A stretch of DNA of 17,054 nt from DASRHY01 sp046765875 (GCA_046765875.1 JBKPSJ010000174.1:1-17054), one strand, 5' to 3'. Counted from the stretch's first letter, positions 1 to 7,123 are shown. Notes: generated from the sequence alone by a model not told the origin. Program-made: numbers and translations.

Positions 1-936
1 GTGGTCGCCGCCGGCCGCGACGCCCGACTGGTCCGGGCCGTGCTCGAGCCGTTCTGCCCGGTCCCGTTCGTGGCCTGGCCGGGACCGGGGCTGCCGGGCT
101 GGGCCGGCGCGCTCGACCTGGTCGTGGTGCTGGCCGGCACCCGGCTCGACCTCGGTGCCGCCTCCGCGGTCGCCGAGGCGGTACGCCGCGGCTGCGGCCT
201 GCTCGTAGCGGCGGCCGAGTCCTCCGAGGTCGGCGAGCTGGCTGCCGCATCCCGGCATGCCGTGCGGCTGCCGTCGCAGTCCGACGACGCGCTCGCTACG
301 GCGGTCGCGGTGCTGCAGGCGCTGCACCAGCTCGAGCTCGGCCCGGCGGTCGAGGCGGCCGCGGTCGCCGACACCCTCGACGAGGTCGCGGTGGCCTGTT
401 CGCCGCAGCTCGACATCGCCTCCAACCCGGCCAAGGATCTCGCCCTGGTACTGGCCGACGTGCTGCCGCTGATCTGGGGCGGGTCGGTACTGGCGGCCCG
501 GGCCGCCCGCCGGGTGGTCGAGGCGGTCCGGGTCGCGAGCGGCCGGCCGGCGCTGGCTGCCGATGCCGAGCACCTGCTCCCGGTGCTGTCCAGCCAGCAG
601 CCACGCGACCTGTTCGCCGACCCGTTCGACACCGCCGAGCAGGCCCGGCCCGGCCTGGTGATCCTCGACGACGGCGCGGACGCACCGCAGGTGGTCGACA
701 CCCGCAAGCGGCTGATGGAGACCGCCGAACAGCACGACGTCCGCGTGCACGTCGTCGGTCACGCGGTCGGCACCGACATCACCCGGTACGCGGCCTTGAT
801 GCACCACGGCCGTTATGCGGCGGCGTATCTGGGCGTGGGCCTCGGCGTCTACGGATCCCGCAGCGCGACCGGCGACGGCAGGGACGGTATGGACGGTATG
901 GACGGTGTGACCGGGGGTGACGGCGGCCCATGGTGA
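1..936 (+). CDS. SIS-domain sugar-phosphate isomerase (phosphoglucose/phosphomannose isomerase type), C-terminal part
   Basis: This is the C-terminal part of a bifunctional phosphoglucose/phosphomannose isomerase-like SIS protein. It would interconvert fructose-6-P with glucose-6-P or mannose-6-P in the cytoplasm. The frame is open to the window edge. The GTG at base 1 is probably an internal Val, because the N-terminal SIS half with its Gly-rich sugar-phosphate loop is missing. What remains shows the second SIS domain: an NPAKDLA segment around residues 141-147, then a hydrophobic L-P-L-I-W-G-G stretch and an A-A-R-A-A-R helix, as in this family. The tail after about residue 290 is a Gly/Asp/Met repeat. 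The stop overlaps the manA start by 7 nt, so the two are translationally coupled. The pairing with manA supports a role in GDP-mannose or hexose-phosphate supply. Family assignment is good; exact substrate is not known. Confidence 0.75.
   Translation: MVAAGRDARLVRAVLEPFCPVPFVAWPGPGLPGWAGALDLVVVLAGTRLDLGAASAVAEAVRRGCGLLVAAAESSEVGELAAASRHAVRLPSQSDDALATAVAVLQALHQLELGPAVEAAAVADTLDEVAVACSPQLDIASNPAKDLALVLADVLPLIWGGSVLAARAARRVVEAVRVASGRPALAADAEHLLPVLSSQQPRDLFADPFDTAEQARPGLVILDDGADAPQVVDTRKRLMETAEQHDVRVHVVGHAVGTDITRYAALMHHGRYAAAYLGVGLGVYGSRSATGDGRDGMDGMDGVTGGDGGPW
874..909 (+). repeat. 9-nt tandem repeat at the 3' end of the isomerase gene
   Basis: Four consecutive 9-nt units of the form GACGGNNNG (874-882, 883-891, 892-900, 901-909) encode DGR-DGM-DGM-DGV. 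The second and third units are identical. The repeat lies just before the stop codon and the manA start, in a tail outside the folded SIS domain. Copy number could change by slippage without a frameshift. Confidence 0.8.
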
Positions 937-2099
937 GCCCGCTCGACAACACGGTCCGCGACTACGCCTGGGGATCGGCCGACACCATCCCGCGGCTGCT
1001 CGGCATCGAGCCGACCGGTCAGCCGCAGGCCGAGCTGTGGATGGGCGCGCACGAGTCCGCTCCGTCGAAGCTTGCCGATGGCAACGACCTGTACGCCGCG
1101 GTGAATGCGGACCCGGCCGGCGTGCTGGGTCCGGCCGGGGCGAGCCGGTTCGGCGGCCGGTTCCCGTTCATGGCCAAGTTGCTGGCCGCGGCCCAGCCGC
1201 TGTCGATCCAGGCGCATCCGTCGGCCGAGCAGGCCGCGGCAGGCTTCGCCCGCGAGGACGCGGAAGGGGTGCCGCGGGACGCGCCGGATCGCAACTACCG
1301 CGACCCCTGGCCGAAGCCCGAGGTGATGATCGCGCTGGAGGACTTCGAGGCGCTGGTCGGGTTCCGCCCGCTGGCGGGCACGGTCGCGCTGCTGGACGCG
1401 CTGAAGTGCCAGCCGGTGGACCCGATGACGTCGGAGTTGCGCGCGGGCCGGTTGCGGGAGGCGTTCGGTTGGGCGATCTCGACCGATCGCGACACCGTAC
1501 GCGGGATCGTCGCGGCACTGGGTGTGGCGTGCGCGGCGTACCAGGGTGACGCCTTCGCGGTGGAGGTGGAGACGGTCGACGTGCTCGCTAGGGACTTCCC
1601 GGACGACCCGGGCGTGCTGGCCGCGCTGTTACTCAACCGGGTGACACTGCACCGGTTCGACGCGTCGTATCTGCCGGCCGGAAACGTGCACGCGTACCTG
1701 CGCGGCAGCGGGTTCGAGGTGATGGCCAACTCCGACAACGTGTTGCGTGGTGGCCTGACCCGCAAGCACATCGACGTACCGGAACTGATGTCCGTGGTGG
1801 ACTACACGCCGCTGGAGAATCCGGTTCGGAAGCCCGAGCCGTCGGGTGTGGAAGGGGTGTCTGCGTACCGGACCGGGTGCGCGTACTTCGCCGTCCAGCG
1901 GGTCGATCTGAACGGTGCCTCGGTCACGCCGGACGCCGCCGGGCCGCGGATCGTCGCGTGCGTCGACGGGTCGGTGCTGGTTGCCGCGGGCGAGTCGGCG
2001 GTCGCCTTGCCGCCTGGTCGTTCGGCGTTCGTGTCCGGGTCCGAACCGCCGTGTACGCTGACCGGTTCCGGCACGGCCTTCGTCGTGTCCGCCCCGTAG
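930..2099 (+). CDS. manA: Mannose-6-phosphate isomerase, class I
   Basis: This is a type I phosphomannose isomerase, a zinc enzyme that interconverts mannose-6-P and fructose-6-P and feeds GDP-mannose synthesis. Visible family motifs are N-x-x-R-D-Y-A-W-G-S at residues 7-16, QAHPS at about 94-98 (zinc-ligand region), W-P-K-P-E at 127-131 (zinc-ligand Glu), and the signature G-N-V-H-A-Y followed by E-V-M-A-N-S-D-N-V-L-R-G-G-L-T at about 250-275. At 389 aa it is full length for the bacterial class I enzyme. The ATG lies inside the last codons of the upstream isomerase gene, with the upstream stop at 934-936; a GTG directly after it is a possible alternative start. Placement behind the SIS gene fits a hexose/mannose-phosphate operon. 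Confidence 0.95.
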   Translation: MVSPLDNTVRDYAWGSADTIPRLLGIEPTGQPQAELWMGAHESAPSKLADGNDLYAAVNADPAGVLGPAGASRFGGRFPFMAKLLAAAQPLSIQAHPSAEQAAAGFAREDAEGVPRDAPDRNYRDPWPKPEVMIALEDFEALVGFRPLAGTVALLDALKCQPVDPMTSELRAGRLREAFGWAISTDRDTVRGIVAALGVACAAYQGDAFAVEVETVDVLARDFPDDPGVLAALLLNRVTLHRFDASYLPAGNVHAYLRGSGFEVMANSDNVLRGGLTRKHIDVPELMSVVDYTPLENPVRKPEPSGVEGVSAYRTGCAYFAVQRVDLNGASVTPDAAGPRIVACVDGSVLVAAGESAVALPPGRSAFVSGSEPPCTLTGSGTAFVVSAP

Positions 2100-2101
2100 A
2101 C

Positions 2102-2140
2102 CCCGACAGACCTTTCGACACGCCCGACAGATCTTTCGAC
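2102..2140 (+). repeat. Two 18-nt direct repeats between manA and the cation transporter
   Basis: CCCGACAGACCTTTCGAC at 2102-2119 and CCCGACAGATCTTTCGAC at 2123-2140 differ at one base and have a 21-nt period, two helical turns. They fill nearly the whole gap between the manA stop and the next ribosome binding site. They could be an operator for a regulator binding one DNA face, or a local duplication. No palindrome within each copy was seen. Confidence 0.75.
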
Positions 2141-2152
2141 GGAAGGACCGCG

Positions 2153-3115
2153 ATGAGCACTGGCGGTGGCAACAGGGCCGTCATCGCAGCCCTGCTGGCG
2201 AACCTCGGTATCGCGGCGACGAAGTTCATCGCGTACGCCTTGACCCAGTCCGCCTCGATGCTTGCCGAGGGCATCCACTCGGTCGCCGACTCGGGCAACC
2301 AGCTGCTGCTGCTGTTCGGTGGCCGCCGGGCGCAGCGTGAGGCGACCGAGTTGCACCCGTTCGGGTACGGCCGGGAGCGCTATGTCTACGCCTTCATCGT
2401 GTCGATCGTGCTGTTCAGTGTGGGCGGCCTGTTCGCCTTGTACGAGGGCTGGCACAAGGTGTCGAATCCGCACCCGATCGACAGCTGGAAGTGGGTTCCG
2501 GTCGTGGTGCTGGTGGTCGCGATCGCGCTGGAGTCGTTCTCGTTCCGTACCGCGATCGTCGAGTCCAACCACGAGCGCGGGCGGAAGTCGTGGAAGGACT
2601 TCGTCCGCGGGTCGCGGGCGCCGGAGCTGCCGGTGATCCTGCTGGAGGACTTCGCCGCGCTGACCGGACTGGTGTTCGCGCTGTTCGGCGTGGTGCTCAC
2701 GCTGATCACCCACAACGGGGTCTGGGACGGACTCGGGTCGATGGCGATCGGCCTGCTGCTGGTGCTGGTCGCGATCTTCCTCGCCGTCGAGATGAAGTCG
2801 CTGCTGATCGGGGAGTCGGCGACCGCGGAGGCGCAGGGGCGGATCGAGGCGGCGATCCGGTCGGTGCCGGGTGTCGAGCGGTTGATCCACATCAAGACGC
2901 TGCACGTCGGACCGGAGGAGGTGCTGGTCGCGGCCAAGCTCGCGGTCGCGCCGACAGACCAGGCCGCCGACGTCGCGGCCGCCATCGACGCGGCCGAGAA
3001 GGCGATCCGGCAGGTCGAGCCGACCGCGGTCCACATCTACCTGGAGCCGGACATCTACCGCACCGGCCACCAGCCCGACGCACGGCCCGCCGTTCCGGAA
3101 CCCCCCTCGCACTGA
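2153..3115 (+). CDS. Cation diffusion facilitator (CDF) family transporter, ZNT9-like
   Basis: This is a 320-aa inner-membrane divalent cation exporter of the cation diffusion facilitator family. The start is the ATG preceded by GGAAGGA (2141-2147) at a 5-nt spacing; the frame is open further upstream but without a comparable ribosome binding site. Hydrophobic segments lie at about 7-30, 45-57, 77-98, 113-128, 160-187 and 190-213. Helix 2 carries the metal-binding H42-S-V-A-D46 motif, followed by the loop H-P-F-G-Y-G-R-E-R-Y (68-77), typical of the SLC30A9/ZNT9-like branch. In helix 5 the matching site reads I162-x-x-E165-D166 and not HxxxD. The C-terminal cytoplasmic domain (about 225-300) ends in V-H-I-Y-L-E-P-D. 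The metal is unknown; zinc or another divalent ion is likely. It is probably co-transcribed with manA. Confidence 0.9.
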   Translation: MSTGGGNRAVIAALLANLGIAATKFIAYALTQSASMLAEGIHSVADSGNQLLLLFGGRRAQREATELHPFGYGRERYVYAFIVSIVLFSVGGLFALYEGWHKVSNPHPIDSWKWVPVVVLVVAIALESFSFRTAIVESNHERGRKSWKDFVRGSRAPELPVILLEDFAALTGLVFALFGVVLTLITHNGVWDGLGSMAIGLLLVLVAIFLAVEMKSLLIGESATAEAQGRIEAAIRSVPGVERLIHIKTLHVGPEEVLVAAKLAVAPTDQAADVAAAIDAAEKAIRQVEPTAVHIYLEPDIYRTGHQPDARPAVPEPPSH

Positions 3116-3204
3116 CCCATCGGGCCGCTTCGGGGTTGCGAGTGAGTCCGGATCGTTGTGATTCGCTGCACGCCGGGCTGGTCCGGCATACCTAGCCTGG
3201 AAGC

Positions 3205-3603
3205 ATGGCCACCATCGGTGGTCCCCGCGCTGGGGACGTGGGTCTGCAGGACCTGCTCGACAGCTCGCCGGAGTCGCGAGCGCACACGTCGGTGGCGGCC
3301 GAGTCCGCGCTGCTGACCGGACTCGGTGCGACGCTCACCGCACCGTTCACCATCCTCTACGGACTGTCCGCGGCACTGGCGATTGTCGCCGTGCTGTGCG
3401 GGCTGGTCGCGCTGGTCACGACTCGCCGGCCGGATATGGCCGGCAGCGCACTCGGCGCGTTCGGGCTCTGCCTGGGTCTTTTCGCGATTGCTCTGCTGGC
3501 GGTGCGCTTCGCCGGCGTCGACACCGCGGTCGGCGACTCGGTGCTTCCCTGGTTCGCAAGCCTGCTCGAACGCGCCAACGCGTACCTGCCGCAGCCGCAC
3601 TGA
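3205..3603 (+). CDS. Small two-helix membrane protein of unknown function
   Basis: This is a 132-aa protein I cannot assign to a named family beyond a general resemblance to DUF4190-like small membrane proteins. An N-terminal polar region (1-45) is followed by hydrophobic segments at about 49-72 and 80-101 joined by T-T-R-R-P-D-M, then a short amphipathic tail. There is no signal peptide or catalytic motif. A TAGCCT hexamer at 3193-3198 sits 6 nt before the ATG, an arrangement seen for leaderless actinobacterial transcripts, and GGAAG at 3199-3203 is too close to act as a normal ribosome binding site. The gene converges with the MerR-like gene, with 21 nt between the stops. Confidence 0.7.
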   Translation: MATIGGPRAGDVGLQDLLDSSPESRAHTSVAAESALLTGLGATLTAPFTILYGLSAALAIVAVLCGLVALVTTRRPDMAGSALGAFGLCLGLFAIALLAVRFAGVDTAVGDSVLPWFASLLERANAYLPQPH

Positions 3604-3624
3604 GCCTCACAGCTGTCTCGCCCG

Positions 3625-3987
3625 TCACCGGTGGCCGGCCGGGCCGGGTGGGGGGAGCATGCCGGAGCGGCCCAGCCAGCGCAGCGCGCGCTCGCGGTCG
3701 ATCTCGGCCGGGCTCGGCGGGGTGGTGATCCGCCCGATCCGGACGCCGAGCTCGCGCACCGCAGCGGCGATGTCCGGCTCGGCCAGAGTCCGCACGGCGA
3801 AGGCCAGCTCAGCGGGTGACACGTCGTACCGGCGCTCGAGCTCGAGCACCGAACGCGCCACGGCCAGGTCACGGGCGTCGTAGCGGCGCTGGCCGGTCGC
3901 CGACCGCGGCAGCAGCCCGAGCGTCTCGCGATAGCGGAGCATCCGGGCGGAGGTGCCGAGTGCGCGGGCGGCATCGGTGATGCGCAT
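3625..3987 (-). CDS. MerR-family transcriptional regulator
   Basis: This is a 120-aa DNA-binding regulator. The N-terminal winged helix-turn-helix of the MerR family is clear: M-R-I-T-D-A-A-R-A-L-G-T at 1-12, then M-L-R-Y-R-E-T-L-G-L-L-P (16-27) and Q-R-R-Y (33-36). The usual long dimerisation helix is only partly present and there is no effector domain. There are no cysteines, so thiol-based metal or redox sensing of the MerR/SoxR type is unlikely. It lies divergent to ahcY with 183 nt between starts, and a TGACA/TGTCA palindrome lies about 10 nt before its ATG, consistent with autoregulation. No Shine-Dalgarno is evident, so a leaderless transcript is possible. Whether it also controls ahcY is not shown by the sequence. 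Confidence 0.8.
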   Translation of the reverse strand: MRITDAARALGTSARMLRYRETLGLLPRSATGQRRYDARDLAVARSVLELERRYDVSPAELAFAVRTLAEPDIAAAVRELGVRIGRITTPPSPAEIDRERALRWLGRSGMLPPPGPAGHR

Positions 3988-3997
3988 ACCACAATCT

Positions 3998-4013
3998 TGA
4001 CACTATTTTGTCA
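3998..4013. promoter_or_regulatory. Candidate MerR-type operator (TGACA-N6-TGTCA)
   Basis: This 16-bp element has perfect 5-bp arms, TGACA (3998-4002) and TGTCA (4009-4013), around an AT-rich hexamer. It lies in the 183-nt gap between the divergent MerR-like gene and ahcY, close to the MerR start. MerR regulators commonly bind palindromes overlapping their own promoters, so this is the best operator candidate. On the minus strand, TAGTGT within it could act as a -10 element. The assignment is inferred. Confidence 0.4.
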
Positions 4014-4170
4014 GAAACGACCCCCCGTGATACCGGGTGACATCGGACTTCCCTAGAGTCGTCACCGCGGACGCCGCCGGGGGAGCTCACTCGGGCCCGC
4101 GGCCTTCCATACCGCAAGAGTTCGCACACCAGACTGTCCATTGCACGACTGCTGAGGGAGCACGTTGCAG

Positions 4171-5607
4171 ATGACGTTCGACTACAAGGTGAAGGATCTC
4201 GGGCTGGCCGAGTTCGGCCGCAAGGAGATTCGTCTCGCCGAGCACGAAATGCCGGGCCTGATGGCCATGCGCAAGGAGTACGGCGACACCAAGCCGCTGG
4301 CCGGCGCCCGGATCATGGGTTCGCTGCACATGACGATCCAGACCGCGGTGTTGATCGAGACGCTGGTCGCGCTCGGCGCGGACGTGCGCTGGGTCTCCTG
4401 CAACATCTTCTCCACCCAGGACCACGCGGCCGCTGCTGTCGTCGTCGGCCCGGACGGCACCGTCGACGCGCCGAACGGTGTGCCGGTGTTCGCCTGGAAG
4501 GGCGAGACGCTGGAGGAGTACTGGTGGTGCACCGAGCAGGCGCTGTCGTGGCCGGGCGAGGACGGCCCGAACATGATCCTCGACGACGGCGGCGACGCCA
4601 CGCTGCTGGTGCACAAGGGCGTCGAGTACGAGAAGGCCGGCGCGGTGCCGGCGCCGGAGACCGCCGACTCCGAGGAGTTCGCGGTCGTGCTGCGGCTGCT
4701 CGGTGAGTCGCTTGCCAAGGACAACCAGCGGTGGAACCGCGCGGCGGCCGGTATCAAGGGTGTCACCGAGGAGACCACCACCGGTGTGCACCGGCTGTAC
4801 GAGATGCACAAGGCCGAGACGCTGCTGTTCCCGGCGATCAACGTCAACGACTCGGTGACCAAGTCGAAGTTCGACAACAAGTACGGCTGCCGCCACTCGC
4901 TGATCGACGGCATCAACCGCGCCACCGACGTGCTGATCGGCGGCAAGGTCGCGGTCGTGTGCGGGTACGGCGACGTGGGCAAGGGTTGCGCGGAGTCGCT
5001 GCGCGGCCAGGGCGCCCGGGTGATCGTCACCGAGATCGACCCGATCTGCGCGCTGCAGGCCGCGATGGACGGCTACCAGGTCACCACGGTCGACGACGTC
5101 GTCGGCGAGGCGGACATCTTCGTCACCACCACCGGCAACCGCGACGTCATCACCGCCGACCACATGTCGCGGATGAAGCACCAGGCGATCGTCGGCAACA
5201 TCGGCCACTTCGACAACGAGATTGAGATGGCCGCGCTGTACAAGGTGCCGGGGATCGAGCGGGTCAACATCAAGCCGCAGGTCGACGAGTTCCGGTTCCA
5301 GGACGGCCACACCGTGATCATCCTGTCCGAGGGCCGGCTGCTGAACCTTGGCAACGCGACCGGTCACCCGTCGTTCGTGATGTCGAACTCGTTCACGAAC
5401 CAGGTGCTGGCGCAGATCGAGCTGTTCACCAAGTCGGCGACGTACCCGACCGGCGTCTACGTACTGCCCAAGCACCTCGACGAGATGGTGGCGCGGCTGC
5501 ACCTGGACGCGCTGGGCGTCAAGCTCACCGAGCTGTCCAAAGAGCAGGCGGAGTACCTGGGCGTCCCCGTCGAGGGCCCCTACAAGTCCGACCACTACCG
5601 CTACTGA
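4171..5607 (+). CDS. ahcY: Adenosylhomocysteinase (S-adenosyl-L-homocysteine hydrolase)
   Basis: This cytoplasmic NAD-dependent enzyme reversibly splits S-adenosylhomocysteine into adenosine and homocysteine, removing the inhibitory by-product of methylation. Family motifs run throughout: F-G-R-K-E-I near the N-terminus, G-S-L-H-M-T, C-N-I-F-S-T-Q-D-H-A-A-A-A, G-V-T-E-E-T-T-T-G-V, N-V-N-D-S-V-T-K-S-K-F-D-N, the NAD-binding G-Y-G-D-V-G-K-G-C-A (residues 265-274), and the terminal K-S-D-H-Y-R-Y. At 478 aa it is the long bacterial form, with the extra W-W-C-T-E-Q segment also seen in mycobacteria. I chose the ATG; an in-frame TTG at 4165 is an alternative, since the GAGGGAG box (4154-4160) sits 4 nt before TTG and 10 nt before ATG. 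A terminator follows directly, so it is probably monocistronic. Confidence 0.97.
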   Translation: MTFDYKVKDLGLAEFGRKEIRLAEHEMPGLMAMRKEYGDTKPLAGARIMGSLHMTIQTAVLIETLVALGADVRWVSCNIFSTQDHAAAAVVVGPDGTVDAPNGVPVFAWKGETLEEYWWCTEQALSWPGEDGPNMILDDGGDATLLVHKGVEYEKAGAVPAPETADSEEFAVVLRLLGESLAKDNQRWNRAAAGIKGVTEETTTGVHRLYEMHKAETLLFPAINVNDSVTKSKFDNKYGCRHSLIDGINRATDVLIGGKVAVVCGYGDVGKGCAESLRGQGARVIVTEIDPICALQAAMDGYQVTTVDDVVGEADIFVTTTGNRDVITADHMSRMKHQAIVGNIGHFDNEIEMAALYKVPGIERVNIKPQVDEFRFQDGHTVIILSEGRLLNLGNATGHPSFVMSNSFTNQVLAQIELFTKSATYPTGVYVLPKHLDEMVARLHLDALGVKLTELSKEQAEYLGVPVEGPYKSDHYRY

Positions 5608-5624
5608 TCACACGCCTCACCAGA

Positions 5625-5654
5625 GCACCCCGGCGACCTTTGCCGGGGCGCTTT
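5625..5654 (+). terminator. Intrinsic terminator after ahcY
   Basis: CCCCGGC (5628-5634) pairs with GCCGGGG (5642-5648) around a 7-nt loop. The stem extends outward by a G-C and a C-G pair past one A/C mismatch. A short run of three T follows (5652-5654). It starts 18 nt after the ahcY stop. The stem is strong but the T run is short, as is common in high-GC actinobacteria. Confidence 0.75.
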
Positions 5655-5729
5655 GCGTTCATCGGACGCATCTGGTCATCCGCTGTCGGCGTGTGCGGTG
5701 TGACCAGACGCGTCCGATGAACGTCAAAG
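5651..5729. repeat. Long near-perfect inverted repeat between converging genes
   Basis: The arms 5656-5678 and 5701-5723 are 23 nt each and match at 22 positions (one A/C mismatch, 5670/5709). Pairing extends outward through CTTTG (5651-5655) against CAAAG (5725-5729) after a single-base bulge, and inward by a wobble pair. The loop is about 20 nt. It lies just after the ahcY terminator and 12 nt before the stop of the converging amidohydrolase-like gene. It lacks a T run on either strand, so it is not a classical terminator. It could be an RNA-stabilising or RNase III-sensitive hairpin, or a dispersed palindromic repeat. Confidence 0.85.
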
Positions 5730-5740
5730 GGGCGGCGGGG

Positions 5741-6742
5741 TCACGCCTTGGCGAACTTGGCCTTCGTCGCATCGACGTCCATGCCGTGCAGCCGCAGCAG
5801 GTTCTCGCCGAGGATCTTGCGCTTGGCCTGATCGGTCAGCTGCGGGTAGCCGTACCCGTCGCACAGGTCCTGCGGGATCTGGAAGTCCATGAAGGCCCGC
5901 AGCGCCCATTGTGGATGGAAGATCGGCGCCTCCGACCCGTACACGATCTTGTCCTCACCGCACCAGAACAGCAGCTTGCCGATGATCTCGGCGAACATCC
6001 GCGGTGCCCGGACCAGGAAGTTCACCGTCGCCGCGATCGACGCGTACAGGTTCGGGTAGCGGATCAGCTGCCAGCAGGTCTCGTCCAGGAACGGCAGCCC
6101 GACGTGGAAGATCACGAAGTTCAGGTCCGGGAAGTTCGCGGCCGCGCCGTCCATGTCCCAGGTCTGGGTGTGCTCGATCGGCTGCGGCCCGAGCGGGACA
6201 CCCTTGTGTACGCCGATCAGGTTGACGCCGAGTTCCTGTGCCTTCTCGAAGACCGGGAAGGCCACTCGTGGATCGTCCATCCGCCACGGGTACGGCGACC
6301 CGTAGTCGTACCGCACGTTGTAGAACTTGAACGCCTTCGCGTTGAACTCGCCGACCTGCCGCTCCATCAGGTCCAGCGCCTTGCGGCCCTCGAGCGGGTT
6401 GACCGATCCCCAGAACACTGTGCGGTCCGGGTCGCGTGACGCCAGTTCCGCGCAGGTCTCCCAGGGTGACAGGCCGTCGTGGTACAGGTCGGTCAGGGGC
6501 AGCGGCATCGCGACCAGCATGTCGGTGCCGGACTCGTCGTACACCATCTGCCTGATGTCCCCGATGGTCCACTGCCGCAGGAACTCCTCGGGCGGCAGCT
6601 TCGGCTGGTCGTCGGGCGTCAGCGTCGCGTGGAAGGCGTACAGGTGGTTGGAGAACATCTCTCCGGGTGATCCGAAGGCGTTCTTCTGCTCGAAGTTGAA
6701 CACGTGCGCCACGCCGTCGAAGACGAAGGCGTCGTCGATCAT
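5741..6742 (-). CDS. Amidohydrolase-superfamily (amidohydrolase-2 type) protein with atypical metal site
   Basis: This is a 333-aa TIM-barrel metal-dependent hydrolase-like protein of the ACMSD/amidohydrolase-2 group. Landmarks are the N-terminal V-F-D-G-V-A-H-V-F-N (7-16), N-A-K-A-F-K-F-Y (134-141), V-H-K-G (178-181; His179), F-H-V-G-L-P-F-L-D-E (212-221; His213) and K-I-V-Y-G-S-E-A-P (265-273). The usual N-terminal HxH is HxF here (His13, Phe15), and the usual catalytic Asp of the G-[ST]-D-x-P motif is Glu271. Catalysis is therefore uncertain. A strong AAGGAG (6752-6757) lies 9 nt before the ATG. The upstream DUF59 gene ends 6 nt before this start, so the two form an operon. I recall similar amidohydrolase/DUF59 pairs in actinobacterial propane/binuclear-iron monooxygenase clusters; no such monooxygenase is present here. 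The substrate is unknown. Confidence 0.8.
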   Translation of the reverse strand: MIDDAFVFDGVAHVFNFEQKNAFGSPGEMFSNHLYAFHATLTPDDQPKLPPEEFLRQWTIGDIRQMVYDESGTDMLVAMPLPLTDLYHDGLSPWETCAELASRDPDRTVFWGSVNPLEGRKALDLMERQVGEFNAKAFKFYNVRYDYGSPYPWRMDDPRVAFPVFEKAQELGVNLIGVHKGVPLGPQPIEHTQTWDMDGAAANFPDLNFVIFHVGLPFLDETCWQLIRYPNLYASIAATVNFLVRAPRMFAEIIGKLLFWCGEDKIVYGSEAPIFHPQWALRAFMDFQIPQDLCDGYGYPQLTDQAKRKILGENLLRLHGMDVDATKAKFAKA

Positions 6743-6748
6743 GGCCGG

Positions 6749-7123
6749 TCACTCCTTCACAAGCTGGTGTTCCTCGACGTACGCGCGCGGGTCGGGCACC
6801 TCGGCCGGAGACGGCAGGAAGCGCAGCGCCGTCCGCGCCCGCGGCGACAGCCGGTCGGTGGTCCACGGCTCGTCCCAGACGATCTCCACCTCGGCCTCGT
6901 CGACCCCGGGCTGGGCGGTGATCCGGTCCTTCACCTGGGTGAGCACGCTGGCCGCGAACGGGCACCACCCCGACGTCAGCAGCAGCTCGACCCTCGCCCT
7001 GCCGTCCTCGACCCGCACCGACCGCACCAGGCCCATGTCGATCACCGAGAGTCCCCGCTCCCGGCAACACGGGTCGTGTACTTCCGCCAGGGCGTCCCGC
7101 GCCCAGATCGGCAGCTCGGACAT
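6749..7123 (-). CDS. MIP18/DUF59 (PaaD/SufT-like) metal-sulfur cluster assembly protein
   Basis: This 124-aa protein belongs to the MIP18 (DUF59) family, whose members help mature iron-sulfur or other metalloproteins. Signs are the segment V-H-D-P-C-C-R-E-R-G-L-S-V-I-D-M-G-L-V (15-33), matching the family's D-P-E-x-P-x-x-I-V-D-L-G-L-V, then L-T-S-G-W-C-P-F (49-56) with the conserved reactive-type Cys54, and a D-E-P-W-T-T-D-R-L-S-P-x-A-R motif (84-97) like that in PaaD-type proteins. The extra Cys19-Cys20 pair is unusual. GAGG sits almost against the ATG, so initiation may be leaderless. It is first in an operon with the amidohydrolase-like gene, which is the likely client or partner (inferred). 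Confidence 0.8.
   Translation of the reverse strand: MSELPIWARDALAEVHDPCCRERGLSVIDMGLVRSVRVEDGRARVELLLTSGWCPFAASVLTQVKDRITAQPGVDEAEVEIVWDEPWTTDRLSPRARTALRFLPSPAEVPDPRAYVEEHQLVKE

Noticed and set aside
1802..3112. A 436-codon minus-strand frame opposite manA and the transporter
   Set aside because: The product is Arg/Asp/His-rich with no motif, and it lies over two genes with clear signatures.
3988..4170. Possible SAH riboswitch or other leader RNA before ahcY
   Set aside because: I could not find a convincing conserved pseudoknot fold by eye. A covariance-model scan (Infernal with the SAH riboswitch family) would decide; a significant hit would support it.
4165..4170. TTG start for ahcY six bases upstream of the ATG
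   Set aside because: It is possible given the ribosome binding site spacing, but ATG is far more common and the extra two residues have no family support.
4087..5595. A 502-codon open frame on the minus strand opposite ahcY
   Set aside because: It is a mirror of the high-GC codon pattern of ahcY; the translation is Arg/His/Val-rich low complexity without family motifs, and ahcY is certain.
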